Shown: positions 45,013 to 55,018 of the stretch, in pieces | Position numbering within the stretch: position 1 is the first letter of the stretch | How the letters are laid out: each line of letters opens with the position of its first letter | NCBI RefSeq assembly: GCF_040954645.1 | Contig: NC_092810.1 | Span: 74,860,660 to 74,924,659, forward strand | Source of the DNA: Diabrotica undecimpunctata | Lineage: Eukaryota; Arthropoda; Insecta; Coleoptera; Chrysomelidae | DNA length: 64,000 nt | Direction of reading: 5' to 3' | Notes under the pieces: model-generated | What the model saw: the letters and a program-made list of their open reading frames with translations, nothing else | The model's database searches: none | Told to the model about the DNA's origin: nothing | Position numbers and translations under genes: made by a program

Positions 45013-46221
45013 AGAGTTTGTTTATCTTACACTATATTAGTTTAAGTATAGTTGTAAAGCACCTTCAAGGGTAAATAAATTCAGTGTTTAATACCAGTAC
45101 AGTATTAACTTCAGTGACTTAAAGCAGCAGCCGCCAGGAACCACTGTAAGTTGACATAATTTTAATATCTCCACCTATCTGGGCAAGTAACATGGTATAG
45201 CATCATATCATCTCCCATTATCTGGACGTATCGAACGATCATACATGTCTTCAAATGTAATTGAGAGTAGCTACTGAATTTTGCAGTCAATTAAAGAACA
45301 TTCTATATTTTTTTTGTTACGAACCAAATAATCGACTTAACCAAGTGCGGTTTGGTTAAATTTTTATGTTTTCACGTCAGTAAACTTTTTTGTATTTTTG
45401 TAAATTTAAATTTTATTAATTTTTGTTATCTTTTGTGTTTGTTATAATTTGTATTCAATTTTATTTGCTATAATATCTCGAGATACGCCCAAACTTTATT
45501 TGTGCATGCTTGTGTTATACTTATATCTTTGTAAAGATATTTTCTAATTATATTTCTGCCTATTTTTATATGTATACCACCATTTTATAGTTGTTTGTGT
45601 ATTTTTATTACTTGTGTTGCATTCAGCAGCGTCGTAATTTTGTTGTTGTTTAATATATTGTTATTGTTTTACGTATGTATTTTATTTGTCGACTCCTAAC
45701 AAAGTTCTCTGATATATTTGCTTTATACCTTTAAATATAACTATACCTTTGACCAGTAGAAAGATCAGGCTTATTAAGTTTCGTAGGCAAGTAAGTGTAA
45801 TACCTTATATATTAATTTTTTGTTTATGTAGAGTGTTGACCAAATTTATTCAATAATTTACTGTGATATCTTTTCTTGGGTTTGATCTCTGAACCTAAAT
45901 ATCTTTCCTTATCTTTTTTCTTTTCTAAGGTTTCTTAATTTTCTCCTTAAACCCCAAAAAATTAAGTGGCGCCCTGTTCCCTATCTTATCTTATCTTTGG
46001 TAATTTTACCCATCTATCTTTTTGTTCATTTCTGTGTCTTTTCCAATAGCTCTTATCGTATATTTACTTATTTCGTCCGTTGGACCCATTCCTGGTTTCA
46101 AAAGCTAGTTTCGAACCCACGACTCGCTCTCCACCAACCATCTGGCTGCCGTCCGCAGTGTCTCCATTGGTGACCTTCCTAGCACCATCCAAAAAAGGTT
46201 TCCGAGGTTACACATATTTTT

Positions 46222-46241
46222 ATGCCGCCCAAAGCGTGGGG
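46222..46241 (+). promoter_or_regulatory. Gypsy-B1 primer-binding site
   Basis: TGCCGCCCAAAGCGTGGGGC lies ten bases after the LTR end. It belongs to the same class as the Gypsy-1 and Gypsy-2 sites. Confidence 0.7.
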
Positions 46242-46532
46242 CTTATATCCTTTTGTTTTTTTCTTTGTCCGTTGCCTTTGCTTGTCTTTCACATTTATAG
46301 AACGCCAAGCTACGAGAACCCCGATCAGCTTCCGTGTTCTATTTCTATTTATTTCTTCTTCTATTTGCTTTATCTCTATCTCAGTATTCCTTATTTTCTT
46401 CTTTCGTTCCGTCTGGTAAACACACTACAAAAGTTCTCCAGATTTATGTATAAATTATATAATTAAACCTGATCTTTCTTTGGTATATTTGACTATTTTT
46501 ATATTTTTTTATTACCTGTAGACTTAAATTAA
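46242..46532 (+). other. Gypsy-B1 leader before gag
   Basis: About 290 bases of pyrimidine-rich untranslated leader. ORFs overlapping it are not supported. Confidence 0.5.
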
Positions 46533-47828
46533 AAAATTAATAATTTTGAAGTCAATTTTCTTACTTCAGAGGAAATTAATTATGAGTTAAAAATCAGAGG
46601 AACTGTTACGAGTAGAGAAATAAAAGAAAGGAGGAAAATCCTTAAGAGATTGTTAGTTAGGGACAACAGCAATCAATTATCTTTAAATACCTTAGATTAT
46701 GATAACGAAAAGACTGCTATTAAAAATTCTATTGATAAGATTTCAAAGTTAGTTGAAGAGTTTGAAGGTTCTTCAACAGATTCTTGTTTTCGCCAAGTCA
46801 AATCACGACTTATTCATTTGTTAGGTAGAATAGATCGTCTCCCTATTCCCGAGCCCGATTCTGAGGAATCTATTTCTTTTCGAAATGAATCTAATGCTAC
46901 CTGTTTGTTATTGGAGCAAAAGATGAATGATAAAGTCATTCCTTTAGGTTCTAGTCCTTCTGTCGAGTATGTCTCTCCTGCTGCTCCGCAGATAATACAT
47001 GTTTCGACTCCCGATTCAAATATCTCCCAATATTCCATATTTAAATGGAATGTTAAATTTAATGGTGATCCCAAGACTGTGTTTGATTTTATTGAACGAG
47101 TTAATGAGTTATCTGAATCCCGTAATGTCCCGAAAGATATTTTATTTAATTCGGCTATTGAATTTTTCTCTGGCGATGCCGCGGTGTGGTTTCGCAGTAT
47201 TAAGTCCTCAATAAGTTCTTGGGATGGACTTGTTGAAGTTCTTAAATCCACTTTTTTATCTCCCGATTTCGACGAAGATCTTTGGGATCAAATCAAAGGT
47301 CGCAAACAAAAACGTAGCGAGACTATCGTAATTTTCGCCGCGCAAATGCTATCCCTTTTTAATCGTTTATCTCGCGAAGCATCCGAATCCACAAAGTTAA
47401 GGATTATTCGTAAAAATATCTTACCTGAGCATATTCCTCATGTCATTTTAAAAGACATTAATACCGTGAGTGAACTAACTCAAATTGTTAAGAAGTTGGA
47501 AGATGCTAACCCTTCATTGTCGGCCAAGTTCTTCCAAAATTCTAAAATCTCTGTTGTCGAGACCGATACTCCGCAGTCGAAGCGTCATTCTCACAACAAT
47601 GCCTCAAATGCAATATCTTCTCCATCTACCTCTAATCACGTATCTAATTCATCTAATTCAAATGATAAAAACACTTCGAAAGTAGCTACCTGTCGGAATT
47701 GTCAAAAAACAGGTCATATCTATCCCGTCTGTAAAAAGGAACGACAGCACAAGTTCTGTTGCAAGTGTGGTAATCCTAACGTGACTGTCCATACCTGTAA
47801 AAAATGCCGCATGCCTTCAAAAAACTAG
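46533..47828 (+). CDS. gag: Gypsy-B1 Gag with zinc knuckles, no clear ATG start
   Basis: The frame is open from 46533 to TAG 47826-47828. The N-terminus contains FLTSEEINYELKIRG, a motif common at the start of insect gypsy Gag, but no in-frame ATG precedes it; the first ATG in frame is near 46922 and a TTG lies at 46650, so the start is probably mutated or non-AUG. The middle is capsid-like (YSIFKWNVKFNGDPKTVFDF, DAAVWFRSIKSS, LWDQIKG). The C-terminus has a CCHC knuckle CRNCQKTGHIYPVC and a second Cys/His cluster (CCKCGNPNVTVHTC). It ends at the A AAA AAC slip site into pol. Confidence 0.85.
   Translation, partial: KINNFEVNFLTSEEINYELKIRGTVTSREIKERRKILKRLLVRDNSNQLSLNTLDYDNEKTAIKNSIDKISKLVEEFEGSSTDSCFRQVKSRLIHLLGRIDRLPIPEPDSEESISFRNESNATCLLLEQKMNDKVIPLGSSPSVEYVSPAAPQIIHVSTPDSNISQYSIFKWNVKFNGDPKTVFDFIERVNELSESRNVPKDILFNSAIEFFSGDAAVWFRSIKSSISSWDGLVEVLKSTFLSPDFDEDLWDQIKGRKQKRSETIVIFAAQMLSLFNRLSREASESTKLRIIRKNILPEHIPHVILKDINTVSELTQIVKKLEDANPSLSAKFFQNSKISVVETDTPQSKRHSHNNASNAISSPSTSNHVSNSSNSNDKNTSKVATCRNCQKTGHIYPVCKKERQHKFCCKCGNPNVTVHTCKKCRMPSKN
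47819..47825 (+). promoter_or_regulatory. -1 ribosomal frameshift heptamer A AAA AAC (gag-pol)
   Basis: The gag frame reads TCA AAA AAC TAG, so the classic heptamer directly precedes the gag stop. The -1 frame continues CTA GTT CGT and is open to the BEL-1 insertion and, beyond it, into protease. The same heptamer and stop occur in Gypsy-B2 at 62997-63003 (minus strand). Confidence 0.75.
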
Positions 47829-47918
47829 TTCGTCGAGTTTGTTCTGTCGGTGCAATCTCGTTACCTTTCCGTCCTAATAAATCCGACGTTAGAATTCAAA
47901 ATAAATGGAAACAGTGGT
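47829..47918 (+). pseudogene. Gypsy-B1 pol N-terminal linker, cut by BEL-1
   Basis: Thirty codons of the -1 frame (LVRRVCSVGAISLPFRPNKS...NKWKQW). The frame is taken up again at 55019 right after BEL-1, through the duplicated GTGGT, as LKTVKYFYRNSVTKIAAPVL. Confidence 0.75.
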
Positions 47919-48469
47919 TGTTGTAAAAACAACCTGTATATTGTAATCGTAGTATAGTTATTTTATCAAATTGTACGCTCACATCGTCAGCTATCGTGTT
48001 AACGTGTGTGCGACTGATGCCCTTCATAAGGGACCCGTCCTCCCCTCGATATATAACTTAAGACAGACAGTGACAGTTTGCCTCTCGAAAATTGAAGGCC
48101 GTGCGTGTGTTGTCGATCCCGAAAAGTGCGTGGTCCGTAAGTAATAAATGCGCTTGTAAACCCGGTGTTTTGTGTTAAAACGTATATAGTTGGTCTCTCT
48201 CAATTTTATCATTTCATGTATATCTGTTACTGCCTCCCCGCACTCACTGTAAAGCTAATATTTTTATAACTCTTTATGTAACTGTCAGAATTGCGATAAT
48301 TGTCAATGTTTGAATCAGCCCTTAAGTTCACTGTAAATAAATCGAAGGAAAATACCTCTTAATTGTTTTATTGCTTCAGTGGTCCTTTATAAATATTTTG
48401 AAGCAATTAGGTGTTCAAATACGCCTCTCTTAAATGTGGATAGTTTGGCAACAAAGTTTACCCTTTCCA
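47919..48469 (+). repeat. BEL-1 5' LTR (551 bp)
   Basis: Starts TGTTGTAAAAACAACC (itself a short hairpin, GTTGT/ACAAC) and ends CCCTTTCCA. Contains TATATAA at 48050-48056 and AATAAA at 48143-48148. Identical to the 3' LTR by eye. Confidence 0.97.
48050..48056 (+). promoter_or_regulatory. BEL-1 LTR TATA box
   Basis: TATATAA followed within about 15-25 bases by ACAGACAGTGACAG, an initiator-like area, and about 90 bases later by AATAAA, giving a compact U3-R-U5 layout. The copy in the 3' LTR is at 54594-54600. Confidence 0.5.
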
Positions 48470-48473
48470 TCAA

Positions 48474-48493
48474 CTTGTGGTCCTTCGAGCCGG
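48474..48493 (+). promoter_or_regulatory. BEL-1 primer-binding site (probable)
   Basis: TTGTGGTCCTTCGAGCCGGA just after the LTR resembles the TGGTCCTTCGAxCCGGA sites common in BEL/Pao elements of arthropods. Confidence 0.65.
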
Positions 48494-49054
48494 ATATATT
48501 GTTTATCGCAATTCCTTTTCATAAATCAAATTAATTTTCTCTTATTTTAATTCTTTTCCCATAAAAATTAAAATAATACTCATTACTAAGTGCTCTTCAC
48601 AAAATAGAACTTTGCGTAAAAACATAAGATAAACAATCTCACGGCACATGGAACATTACGTCACCACGCAAGTGTTTGAAGTGTTTCCACCCAACAATCT
48701 TAGATGTTAGATTTATCGCTCTTCGAGGTGCATCTCAAGTGAAATTGCTTACAAGAAACATGTGATGTGACTATGGATTTTTATGGATTTTTTACGATTC
48801 ATTTCTATTTGGTGAGTCCGTTCCAAGATATATTTTTATAATCACGTACAGGGACATTCAAAAGTTCGAACGCATATTATTAGTATACAGGACTAGTTTA
48901 TATTTCGCAGGATTAGTAAAGACATTATTTTCTGAGACTCTTGTTTATTATACGGGGTGGACTAAGCTGTGTTTTAGACTCTAAAATTTTTTATTTCTCG
49001 TGTATCTCTCATAGATAAATATCTCGCAAAGCTTTCGATACATCTCTAACCGCA
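48494..49054 (+). other. BEL-1 5' leader
   Basis: About 560 bases without an ORF between the primer site and the Gag ATG. Confidence 0.7.
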
Positions 49055-50920
49055 ATGGATCAATTAAAGAAACAACGCAAACCGTTGAAATCAAAAATCT
49101 CTCGTATCTCTAATTGGTTAAGGGATAACTCTACTCAAGAAACGGATCCCTTGCAGTTCCAACTCCGTCATACTGAACTAACGAATTGTTACGCCAAATA
49201 TGATGACCTCATGGATCAGATTGAGGAACTGGACGAAGAAAACACTGAAGAACGCGATAGGGAAGAAATTGAAGAAAAGTACTTCTCAACTCTGGCAGGT
49301 CTTCAACATAGAATGGAGATGCTCCAACCTCCTTCACACCAGTTCAGTTCCACTTCTCCACGTTTAGCTAGTGCTAAAGTGACTCTTCCCGAAATTAAAA
49401 TTCAAACTTTCTCAGGATGCTTCTCAGAATGGAGTGCATTCTATCAGCTCTTCGAGACGTTAATTATTAATAACCCGGAACTCAACAACGTCCAGCGTTT
49501 TGTTTATCTCAAATCCTTTCTACGCAACGAACCTCTCCAGTTGGTAGAAAACATCCAAGTTTTAGAAGAAAACTTCCAAATCGCGTTAGAGACTCTTCGA
49601 AATCGCTACGAAAACAAATCGCGCGTAATTAGTTTGCTTATACAGCGTCTTTTGAAAGTTCCATCCTTAGTCAAAACTAATGCAAAGGCCTTACGTGAAT
49701 TTTTGGTCACCGCAAAACAGACCTTACTCGCGCTAAAAAATATGAATGTACCCATCGAGCATTGGGATCTCTTATTAATAGAAATATTTTTGCAAAAAGT
49801 GGACTTTACCACTCACCGGTCTTTCGAATACGAGTTAGGGTCAAAAGATATTCCCACGCTAAATCAATTCTTTGATTTTTTAGAAAAAAAGTGTGACATT
49901 ATGGAAAAGTTAAACTCCTTAGATAATAACGATAAAAAAGTTATTAAAACTCACTCTAAAACGGTTCTCTTCTCTTCGGCAAATAACAAAACTAACTCGT
50001 ACTCCAAAACATGCGTATTTTGTAATAATGCTACACACACTATTTATGCATGCACAAAATTTGCTAATCTTTTCTTACAGGATAAGTATAAATTTGTTAA
50101 TGAAAACAAACTATGTCGCAACTGTTTAGGAACTAAACACTTTTCTCAAAATTGTTCGTCTCAACGTTCATGTAGTATATGTAAGAAAAGGCATCACACA
50201 CTCTTGCACAATGACCATGAAAATAGCTCTTCTTCTAGTAGATCTTTTCAAAGACAAAATCACGCAACCTCTCGCAATGTACAAAACACTTGGTCTGATG
50301 GTGAAGCCGGTCCAAGTAATTCTGTCTCTCTCTCTGAATCTCAAACCTCTCAGGTCTCAAATGTGATGACTTCTCTCTCTGCTCTGTCAATAAAGCAGGA
50401 TGTTCTGCTGGCAACCGCTCTAGTCACTATTTATTCAAAGCATGGCGTACCCATACACGCTAGATGTATTTTAGATAGTGGATCTCAGTCGTCATTTGTC
50501 TCTAAAGATTTGGTTCAAAAATTAAATCTCTCTCCTTACAGCAAAAGGTTACAAATCTCTACCATCTCTGAACATAGTTCATTCTCGAACAAAATGGTCG
50601 ATCTAGAAATTTTTCCATACAAAAGAAATGGTAATGGTTTCAAAATCTCCTGTTCTATTTTAGACAACATAACTTGTAGACTCCCTCAGGTATCCATAAA
50701 CAGAAGTAAATTTAATATCCCCTCTACAGTCACTCTCGCAGATCCCACCTACTCTGTCCCTGGAAATATAGATCTTCTTCTTGCCAGTGACATATATAGC
50801 GAGTTGTTATCGGATGGTTTAATACGTTTAGGTAAAGGACTCCCTGTTCTCCAGAACACACACTTAGGGTACATTATGTTTGGTTCTTTACCTCCTTACG
50901 CACTTCAGAAAAGAAATTAA
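49055..50920 (+). CDS. gag: BEL-1 Gag and aspartic protease (621 aa)
   Basis: Starts at ATG in context CGCAATGG. Residues about 1-100 are charged and helical (MDQLKKQRKPLKSKISRISN); about 108-300 form the DUF1759-type Gag domain (LPEIKIQTFSGCFSEWSAFY, FVYLKSFLRNEPLQLVENIQ); about 322-395 hold Cys/His clusters (CVFCNNATH, LCRNCLGTKHFSQNC, CSICKKRHHTLLH) for RNA binding. The A17-type aspartic protease follows, with active-site DSGS at 474-477. The ORF ends MFGSLPPYALQKRN at TAA 50918-50920; the downstream part lies in the +1 frame. Confidence 0.95.
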   Translation: MDQLKKQRKPLKSKISRISNWLRDNSTQETDPLQFQLRHTELTNCYAKYDDLMDQIEELDEENTEERDREEIEEKYFSTLAGLQHRMEMLQPPSHQFSSTSPRLASAKVTLPEIKIQTFSGCFSEWSAFYQLFETLIINNPELNNVQRFVYLKSFLRNEPLQLVENIQVLEENFQIALETLRNRYENKSRVISLLIQRLLKVPSLVKTNAKALREFLVTAKQTLLALKNMNVPIEHWDLLLIEIFLQKVDFTTHRSFEYELGSKDIPTLNQFFDFLEKKCDIMEKLNSLDNNDKKVIKTHSKTVLFSSANNKTNSYSKTCVFCNNATHTIYACTKFANLFLQDKYKFVNENKLCRNCLGTKHFSQNCSSQRSCSICKKRHHTLLHNDHENSSSSSRSFQRQNHATSRNVQNTWSDGEAGPSNSVSLSESQTSQVSNVMTSLSALSIKQDVLLATALVTIYSKHGVPIHARCILDSGSQSSFVSKDLVQKLNLSPYSKRLQISTISEHSSFSNKMVDLEIFPYKRNGNGFKISCSILDNITCRLPQVSINRSKFNIPSTVTLADPTYSVPGNIDLLLASDIYSELLSDGLIRLGKGLPVLQNTHLGYIMFGSLPPYALQKRN

Positions 50921-53900
50921 TAGCTCACAGTTGTCCCCTACACAGTCAAATGTCTCTTTATTTGTCCAGTCCACATCTGAGGAAGATAAGCTCGATAATA
51001 TAATTCGACAATTCTTCGAAGTCGAAGAAGTGACCCCCTCTGTTAAAATCTCCTCCTCTGAGGATCTGGCTGAACAAATATTCACTGAAACAACTCAAAT
51101 TCTACCTTCTGGTCGGTTTCAGGTAAAGCTTCCTCTCATTTCTGAAACAGCACATAAAATGCTGGGCAATTCTTACAATATGGCTAGGAAAAGGTTTATT
51201 AGTTTAGAAAATAAACTCTTAAAGCACGAAAATGTATACACTCAATATAAAGCATTCATCAATGAATATGTTTCTCTTGGACATGCCAAAAAGGTTCCTC
51301 TTTCTCTCACAAATGTGCACTTAGAAAATAAATACTTTTTACCTCATCACTCTGTCATAAAAGAAGAATCATTAACTACCAAATTACGGGTGGTTTTTGA
51401 TGGCTCCATGAAAAGTTCCAGTGGCTATTCTCTTAATGACATCCTGTTGAAAGGAAAAACTCTTCAGCCTGAACTTTTCGACATTCTCCTTCGGTTTAGA
51501 TTGTATACCTATGTCTTCACTTCCGACATACAAAAAATGTACAGGCAGGTACGAATTCATCCTGATCACACATTCCTGCAGAATATCCTCTGGCGGGATT
51601 CTCCAGAACAGGACATCGAATGTCTTGAGCTTCAAACCGTAACTTATGGAACAAAAAGCGCAAGCTTTCAAAGTACTCGTTTTTTGATGGAATTAGCTAA
51701 AACTCATCAAAACAAATACCCATTGGCCTCCGATGCTCTCTTAACAGGATGCTATGTAGATGACATTCTATATGGGGCCAATGACACGCAAACTCTTCTT
51801 AAGGCTCATAATGAGATAACTGACCTACTCAACAAGGCATGCATTTCTCTTCATAAATGGTGCTCTAACTTAAAAATGTTTTTGGAAAATGTTTCTACTC
51901 TCTCTACAAACTCTGCGTATATTATTTCACCAGAGAATGCTTCTAATAAGGTTTTAGGTCTCTGTTGGAACCCCAGTACTGATACATTTTCAATTTCTGT
52001 ACCTCAATTATCAATAAAGGATAATTACACAAAAAGGGAAGTACTCTCTATTATCGCTCAAATTTTTGATCCACAAGGGCTCATTAATCCCGTAACTGTT
52101 CTTGCTAAAATTATTATGCAAAAAATTTGGATTTCTAAAATTAATTGGAATGACTCCGTGGATTTAAATATTTTAAATGAATGGTTGAAGTTTATAACTG
52201 ATCTCGCTGCTCTCAAAGACATAAGCATACCCAGATGTCTTTTCTCATGTCATGAAATTTCTTCTATTGAAATTCACTCTTTTTCTGACGCAAGTTTGAA
52301 AGCATATGCTGCTTGTTGTTATATACGGGTCATCTACAAATCAAAAAATATCTCGTGCTCTCTTATTGTTTCGAAAAGTCGTATTGCTCCTTTAAAGACC
52401 ATAACGCTTCCAAGGCTGGAACTTATGGGTGCTTTATTGGCTAGCAAGCTCACCACAAAGGTGGTTGATATCATAAAGGATAAATTGCCCTCTATTACCT
52501 CTATAAACATGTGGAGCGATTCTGAGATAGTTTTGGCGTGGCTCAGATCACATCACTCCAGATGGAATCAATTTGTCGCCAACAGGGTAGCTCAAATTCA
52601 AGAAAATTCTTCTCACTCTAATTGGAGACACGTAAAGTCTAAAGACAACCCTGCTGACATCCTCTCCAGAGGAATGATGCCCTCTAACATACTCAACTCC
52701 ACTCTTTGGTTTCACGGTCCTCAGTTTTTGCAAACATTTGACCTAAATTTGTCTGAATATAGTCCGAAGTTTAATTCTAATAAATTACCTGAAGAAAGAA
52801 AAGTTGTTCTTCACACTCGAAGTGCTCAATTTGAGTTCTTTGTCATGCTTTCTGAAAGGTTCTCCAGTTTCACGAAATATGTAAGGACTATAGCTTATGT
52901 ACTCAGATTTGGTAATAACGCAAAGTCTGGCACTCAAAAATTATCCGGTGCACTTGAAGTATCTGAACTTCAAAATGCCGAAATGAAAATTATAAAATTA
53001 TTGCAAAACTCATGTTTCTCCTCAGAAATTGCTGATCTCAAAGGCAATAAGATTATTTCTAATAAGTCTCTCTTACAATTTGCTCCTTTTCTTGACAAAA
53101 ATGAAATGCTCCGTGTAGGTGGACGTCTTAGGTATTCCGAAGTTACCTTTGATCAAAAGTATCCTCTCCTCCTCCCCTCGAAAAATCATGTTGTTCGTCT
53201 AATTCTCAAAAAAGAACATCTCAGGCTCCATCATGCAGGTCCTCAGAATACTCTCTCTCAAGTTCGCCTTAGATATTGGCCCTTGAATGGTCTACGGGAG
53301 ATTAAGAGGATAGTCCACGAATGTCATGTTTGTTTCAAGTTTAATGCCAAACCCTTAGCTCAAATCATGTCTGATTTACCTAAGGAACGCTTATGCTCTA
53401 CTCAAGTTTTTGCTCATGTAGGTTTGGATTTTGGTGGTCCCTTTCTAATAAAGGCCTCTAAACTTCGTAAAAGTCCCTTGATAAAGTCATACATAGCTCT
53501 GTTTGTCTGTATGTCCACACGTGCGGTTCATATAGAATTAGTCAGTGGGCTTACAACAGAAGCGTTTCTTCTCACTATCAAGCGCTTTATCAGTCGCAGA
53601 GGTCTCCCTCAGACTATTTTCTCTGATAATGCGACAAACTTTCTTGGGGCTAAAAATCAGTTATTCGAACTCTACAATTTCTTGAAAAATAAGGAAACTA
53701 ACTCTTCTATTCAGGAATTTTTAGCCTCCTCTCAAATTCGGTGGAAAACAATACCACCTCGATCTCCTCATCATGGAGGACTCTGGGAGAGCGCTATAAA
53801 GAGCGCTAAACATCATATCTATAGATTGTTGGGCAATCTCAAAATTACATTCGAGGAATTCAGTACCGTGCTTACCCAAATTGAAGCCGTACTTAATTCT

Positions 53901-54332
53901 CGGCCCATTTGTGCCCTCTCTAATGATCCCTCCGATTTCACATATCTTACCCCTGGTCACTTCCTGATTGGAAGGTCTCTCACCTCGCTACCCGACCAGG
54001 AGTATACATCTATCCCGGAAAATAGACTTAGCATCTGGCAAAATCTCTCTAAGCTCCAGCAACTTTTTTGGAAAAGGTGGTCGACTGATTATCTGAATCG
54101 ACTTCAGAATCGTCCAAAATGGTTTCTCCCATTCAAAAATTTAGAACCCAATGACCTTGTGTTAGTTAAAGAAGATAATCTCCCTCCTCTCTACTGGTCA
54201 TTGGCACGAGTGATGGATGTCTTTCCGGGTAAAGATGGCCGAGTGAGAATCGCATCTGTTAAAACTAAGGATGGGATTTTTAAACGCACGATAACAAAAT
54301 TGTGTCCCCTTCCTGGTGAAGGATTATGTTAA
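50880..54332 (+). CDS. pol: BEL-1 Pol: RT, RNase H, integrase (1150 codons)
   Basis: The open frame is in the +1 frame relative to Gag-protease, overlapping it by about 50 bases; the nominal TTG at 50880 is not a likely start, and the product probably joins Gag at the A-run 50909-50912. RT blocks LRVVFDGSMKSSSGYSLND, TSDIQKMYRQV and catalytic CYVDDILYG (Tyr at codon 292); RNase H SFSDASLKAYAA, MWSDSEIVLAWLRSH and NPADILSRG; integrase finger HLRLHHAG...CHVCFK, then GLDFGGPF, SDNATNFLGA and SPHHGGLWESAIKSAKHHI giving D, D, E; C-terminal DUF5641-like region (LEPNDLVLVKEDNLPPLYWS). No internal stop. BEL/Pao elements normally use one long ORF, so the frame change is the one defect. Confidence 0.95.
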   Translation: MVLYLLTHFRKEINSSQLSPTQSNVSLFVQSTSEEDKLDNIIRQFFEVEEVTPSVKISSSEDLAEQIFTETTQILPSGRFQVKLPLISETAHKMLGNSYNMARKRFISLENKLLKHENVYTQYKAFINEYVSLGHAKKVPLSLTNVHLENKYFLPHHSVIKEESLTTKLRVVFDGSMKSSSGYSLNDILLKGKTLQPELFDILLRFRLYTYVFTSDIQKMYRQVRIHPDHTFLQNILWRDSPEQDIECLELQTVTYGTKSASFQSTRFLMELAKTHQNKYPLASDALLTGCYVDDILYGANDTQTLLKAHNEITDLLNKACISLHKWCSNLKMFLENVSTLSTNSAYIISPENASNKVLGLCWNPSTDTFSISVPQLSIKDNYTKREVLSIIAQIFDPQGLINPVTVLAKIIMQKIWISKINWNDSVDLNILNEWLKFITDLAALKDISIPRCLFSCHEISSIEIHSFSDASLKAYAACCYIRVIYKSKNISCSLIVSKSRIAPLKTITLPRLELMGALLASKLTTKVVDIIKDKLPSITSINMWSDSEIVLAWLRSHHSRWNQFVANRVAQIQENSSHSNWRHVKSKDNPADILSRGMMPSNILNSTLWFHGPQFLQTFDLNLSEYSPKFNSNKLPEERKVVLHTRSAQFEFFVMLSERFSSFTKYVRTIAYVLRFGNNAKSGTQKLSGALEVSELQNAEMKIIKLLQNSCFSSEIADLKGNKIISNKSLLQFAPFLDKNEMLRVGGRLRYSEVTFDQKYPLLLPSKNHVVRLILKKEHLRLHHAGPQNTLSQVRLRYWPLNGLREIKRIVHECHVCFKFNAKPLAQIMSDLPKERLCSTQVFAHVGLDFGGPFLIKASKLRKSPLIKSYIALFVCMSTRAVHIELVSGLTTEAFLLTIKRFISRRGLPQTIFSDNATNFLGAKNQLFELYNFLKNKETNSSIQEFLASSQIRWKTIPPRSPHHGGLWESAIKSAKHHIYRLLGNLKITFEEFSTVLTQIEAVLNSRPICALSNDPSDFTYLTPGHFLIGRSLTSLPDQEYTSIPENRLSIWQNLSKLQQLFWKRWSTDYLNRLQNRPKWFLPFKNLEPNDLVLVKEDNLPPLYWSLARVMDVFPGKDGRVRIASVKTKDGIFKRTITKLCPLPGEGLC

Positions 54333-54462
54333 TGTTATTAGGTTTGGTACTTTTACTCATATGTTGTTTGTATACTATTACTCATATTGTTTTTTTTTAT
54401 GTACTCTTTTCTTTTTAATGCTTTTTATAATGTTAAAGCTAGTGCATCAACTGGGGGCAGTA
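54333..54462 (+). other. BEL-1 3' untranslated region
   Basis: About 130 bases; ends CAACTGGGGGCAGTA, whose G-run is the likely plus-strand primer. No env. Confidence 0.7.
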
Positions 54463-55013
54463 TGTTGTAAAAACAACCTGTATATTGTAATCGTAGTATA
54501 GTTATTTTATCAAATTGTACGCTCACATCGTCAGCTATCGTGTTAACGTGTGTGCGACTGATGCCCTTCATAAGGGACCCGTCCTCCCCTCGATATATAA
54601 CTTAAGACAGACAGTGACAGTTTGCCTCTCGAAAATTGAAGGCCGTGCGTGTGTTGTCGATCCCGAAAAGTGCGTGGTCCGTAAGTAATAAATGCGCTTG
54701 TAAACCCGGTGTTTTGTGTTAAAACGTATATAGTTGGTCTCTCTCAATTTTATCATTTCATGTATATCTGTTACTGCCTCCCCGCACTCACTGTAAAGCT
54801 AATATTTTTATAACTCTTTATGTAACTGTCAGAATTGCGATAATTGTCAATGTTTGAATCAGCCCTTAAGTTCACTGTAAATAAATCGAAGGAAAATACC
54901 TCTTAATTGTTTTATTGCTTCAGTGGTCCTTTATAAATATTTTGAAGCAATTAGGTGTTCAAATACGCCTCTCTTAAATGTGGATAGTTTGGCAACAAAG
55001 TTTACCCTTTCCA
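54463..55013 (+). repeat. BEL-1 3' LTR (551 bp)
   Basis: Repeat of 47919-48469 at a constant offset of 6544 with no difference seen, followed by the duplicated target GTGGT. Confidence 0.97.
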
Positions 55014-55018
55014 GTGGT

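Larger units (their letters stand above)
43414..46212 (+). repeat. Gypsy-B1 5' LTR, interrupted by a LINE
   Basis: Matches 59715-61161 on both sides of the LINE insertion and ends TCCGAGGTTACA. It holds about 330 bp (45868-46195) missing from the 3' LTR but present in Gypsy-B2. Outside those blocks only around ten differences from the 3' LTR were seen. Confidence 0.9.
47919..55013 (+). mobile_element. BEL-1: young BEL/Pao LTR retrotransposon
   Basis: A 7095-bp element with 551-bp LTRs (47919-48469 and 54463-55013) that look identical base for base, TG...CA ends and a perfect 5-bp target duplication GTGGT (47914-47918 and 55014-55018). Gag-protease and RT-RNase H-integrase are present with BEL/Pao features (Gag DUF1759-like domain, A17-type aspartic protease, C-terminal DUF5641-like domain). 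One frame change separates the two ORFs. It is the most recent insertion in this nest. Confidence 0.97.

Noticed and set aside
48024..48212. 62-aa minus-strand ORF repeated identically at 54568-54756
   Set aside because: It lies wholly inside the BEL-1 LTR. Its duplication reflects the two LTRs, and it has no domain.
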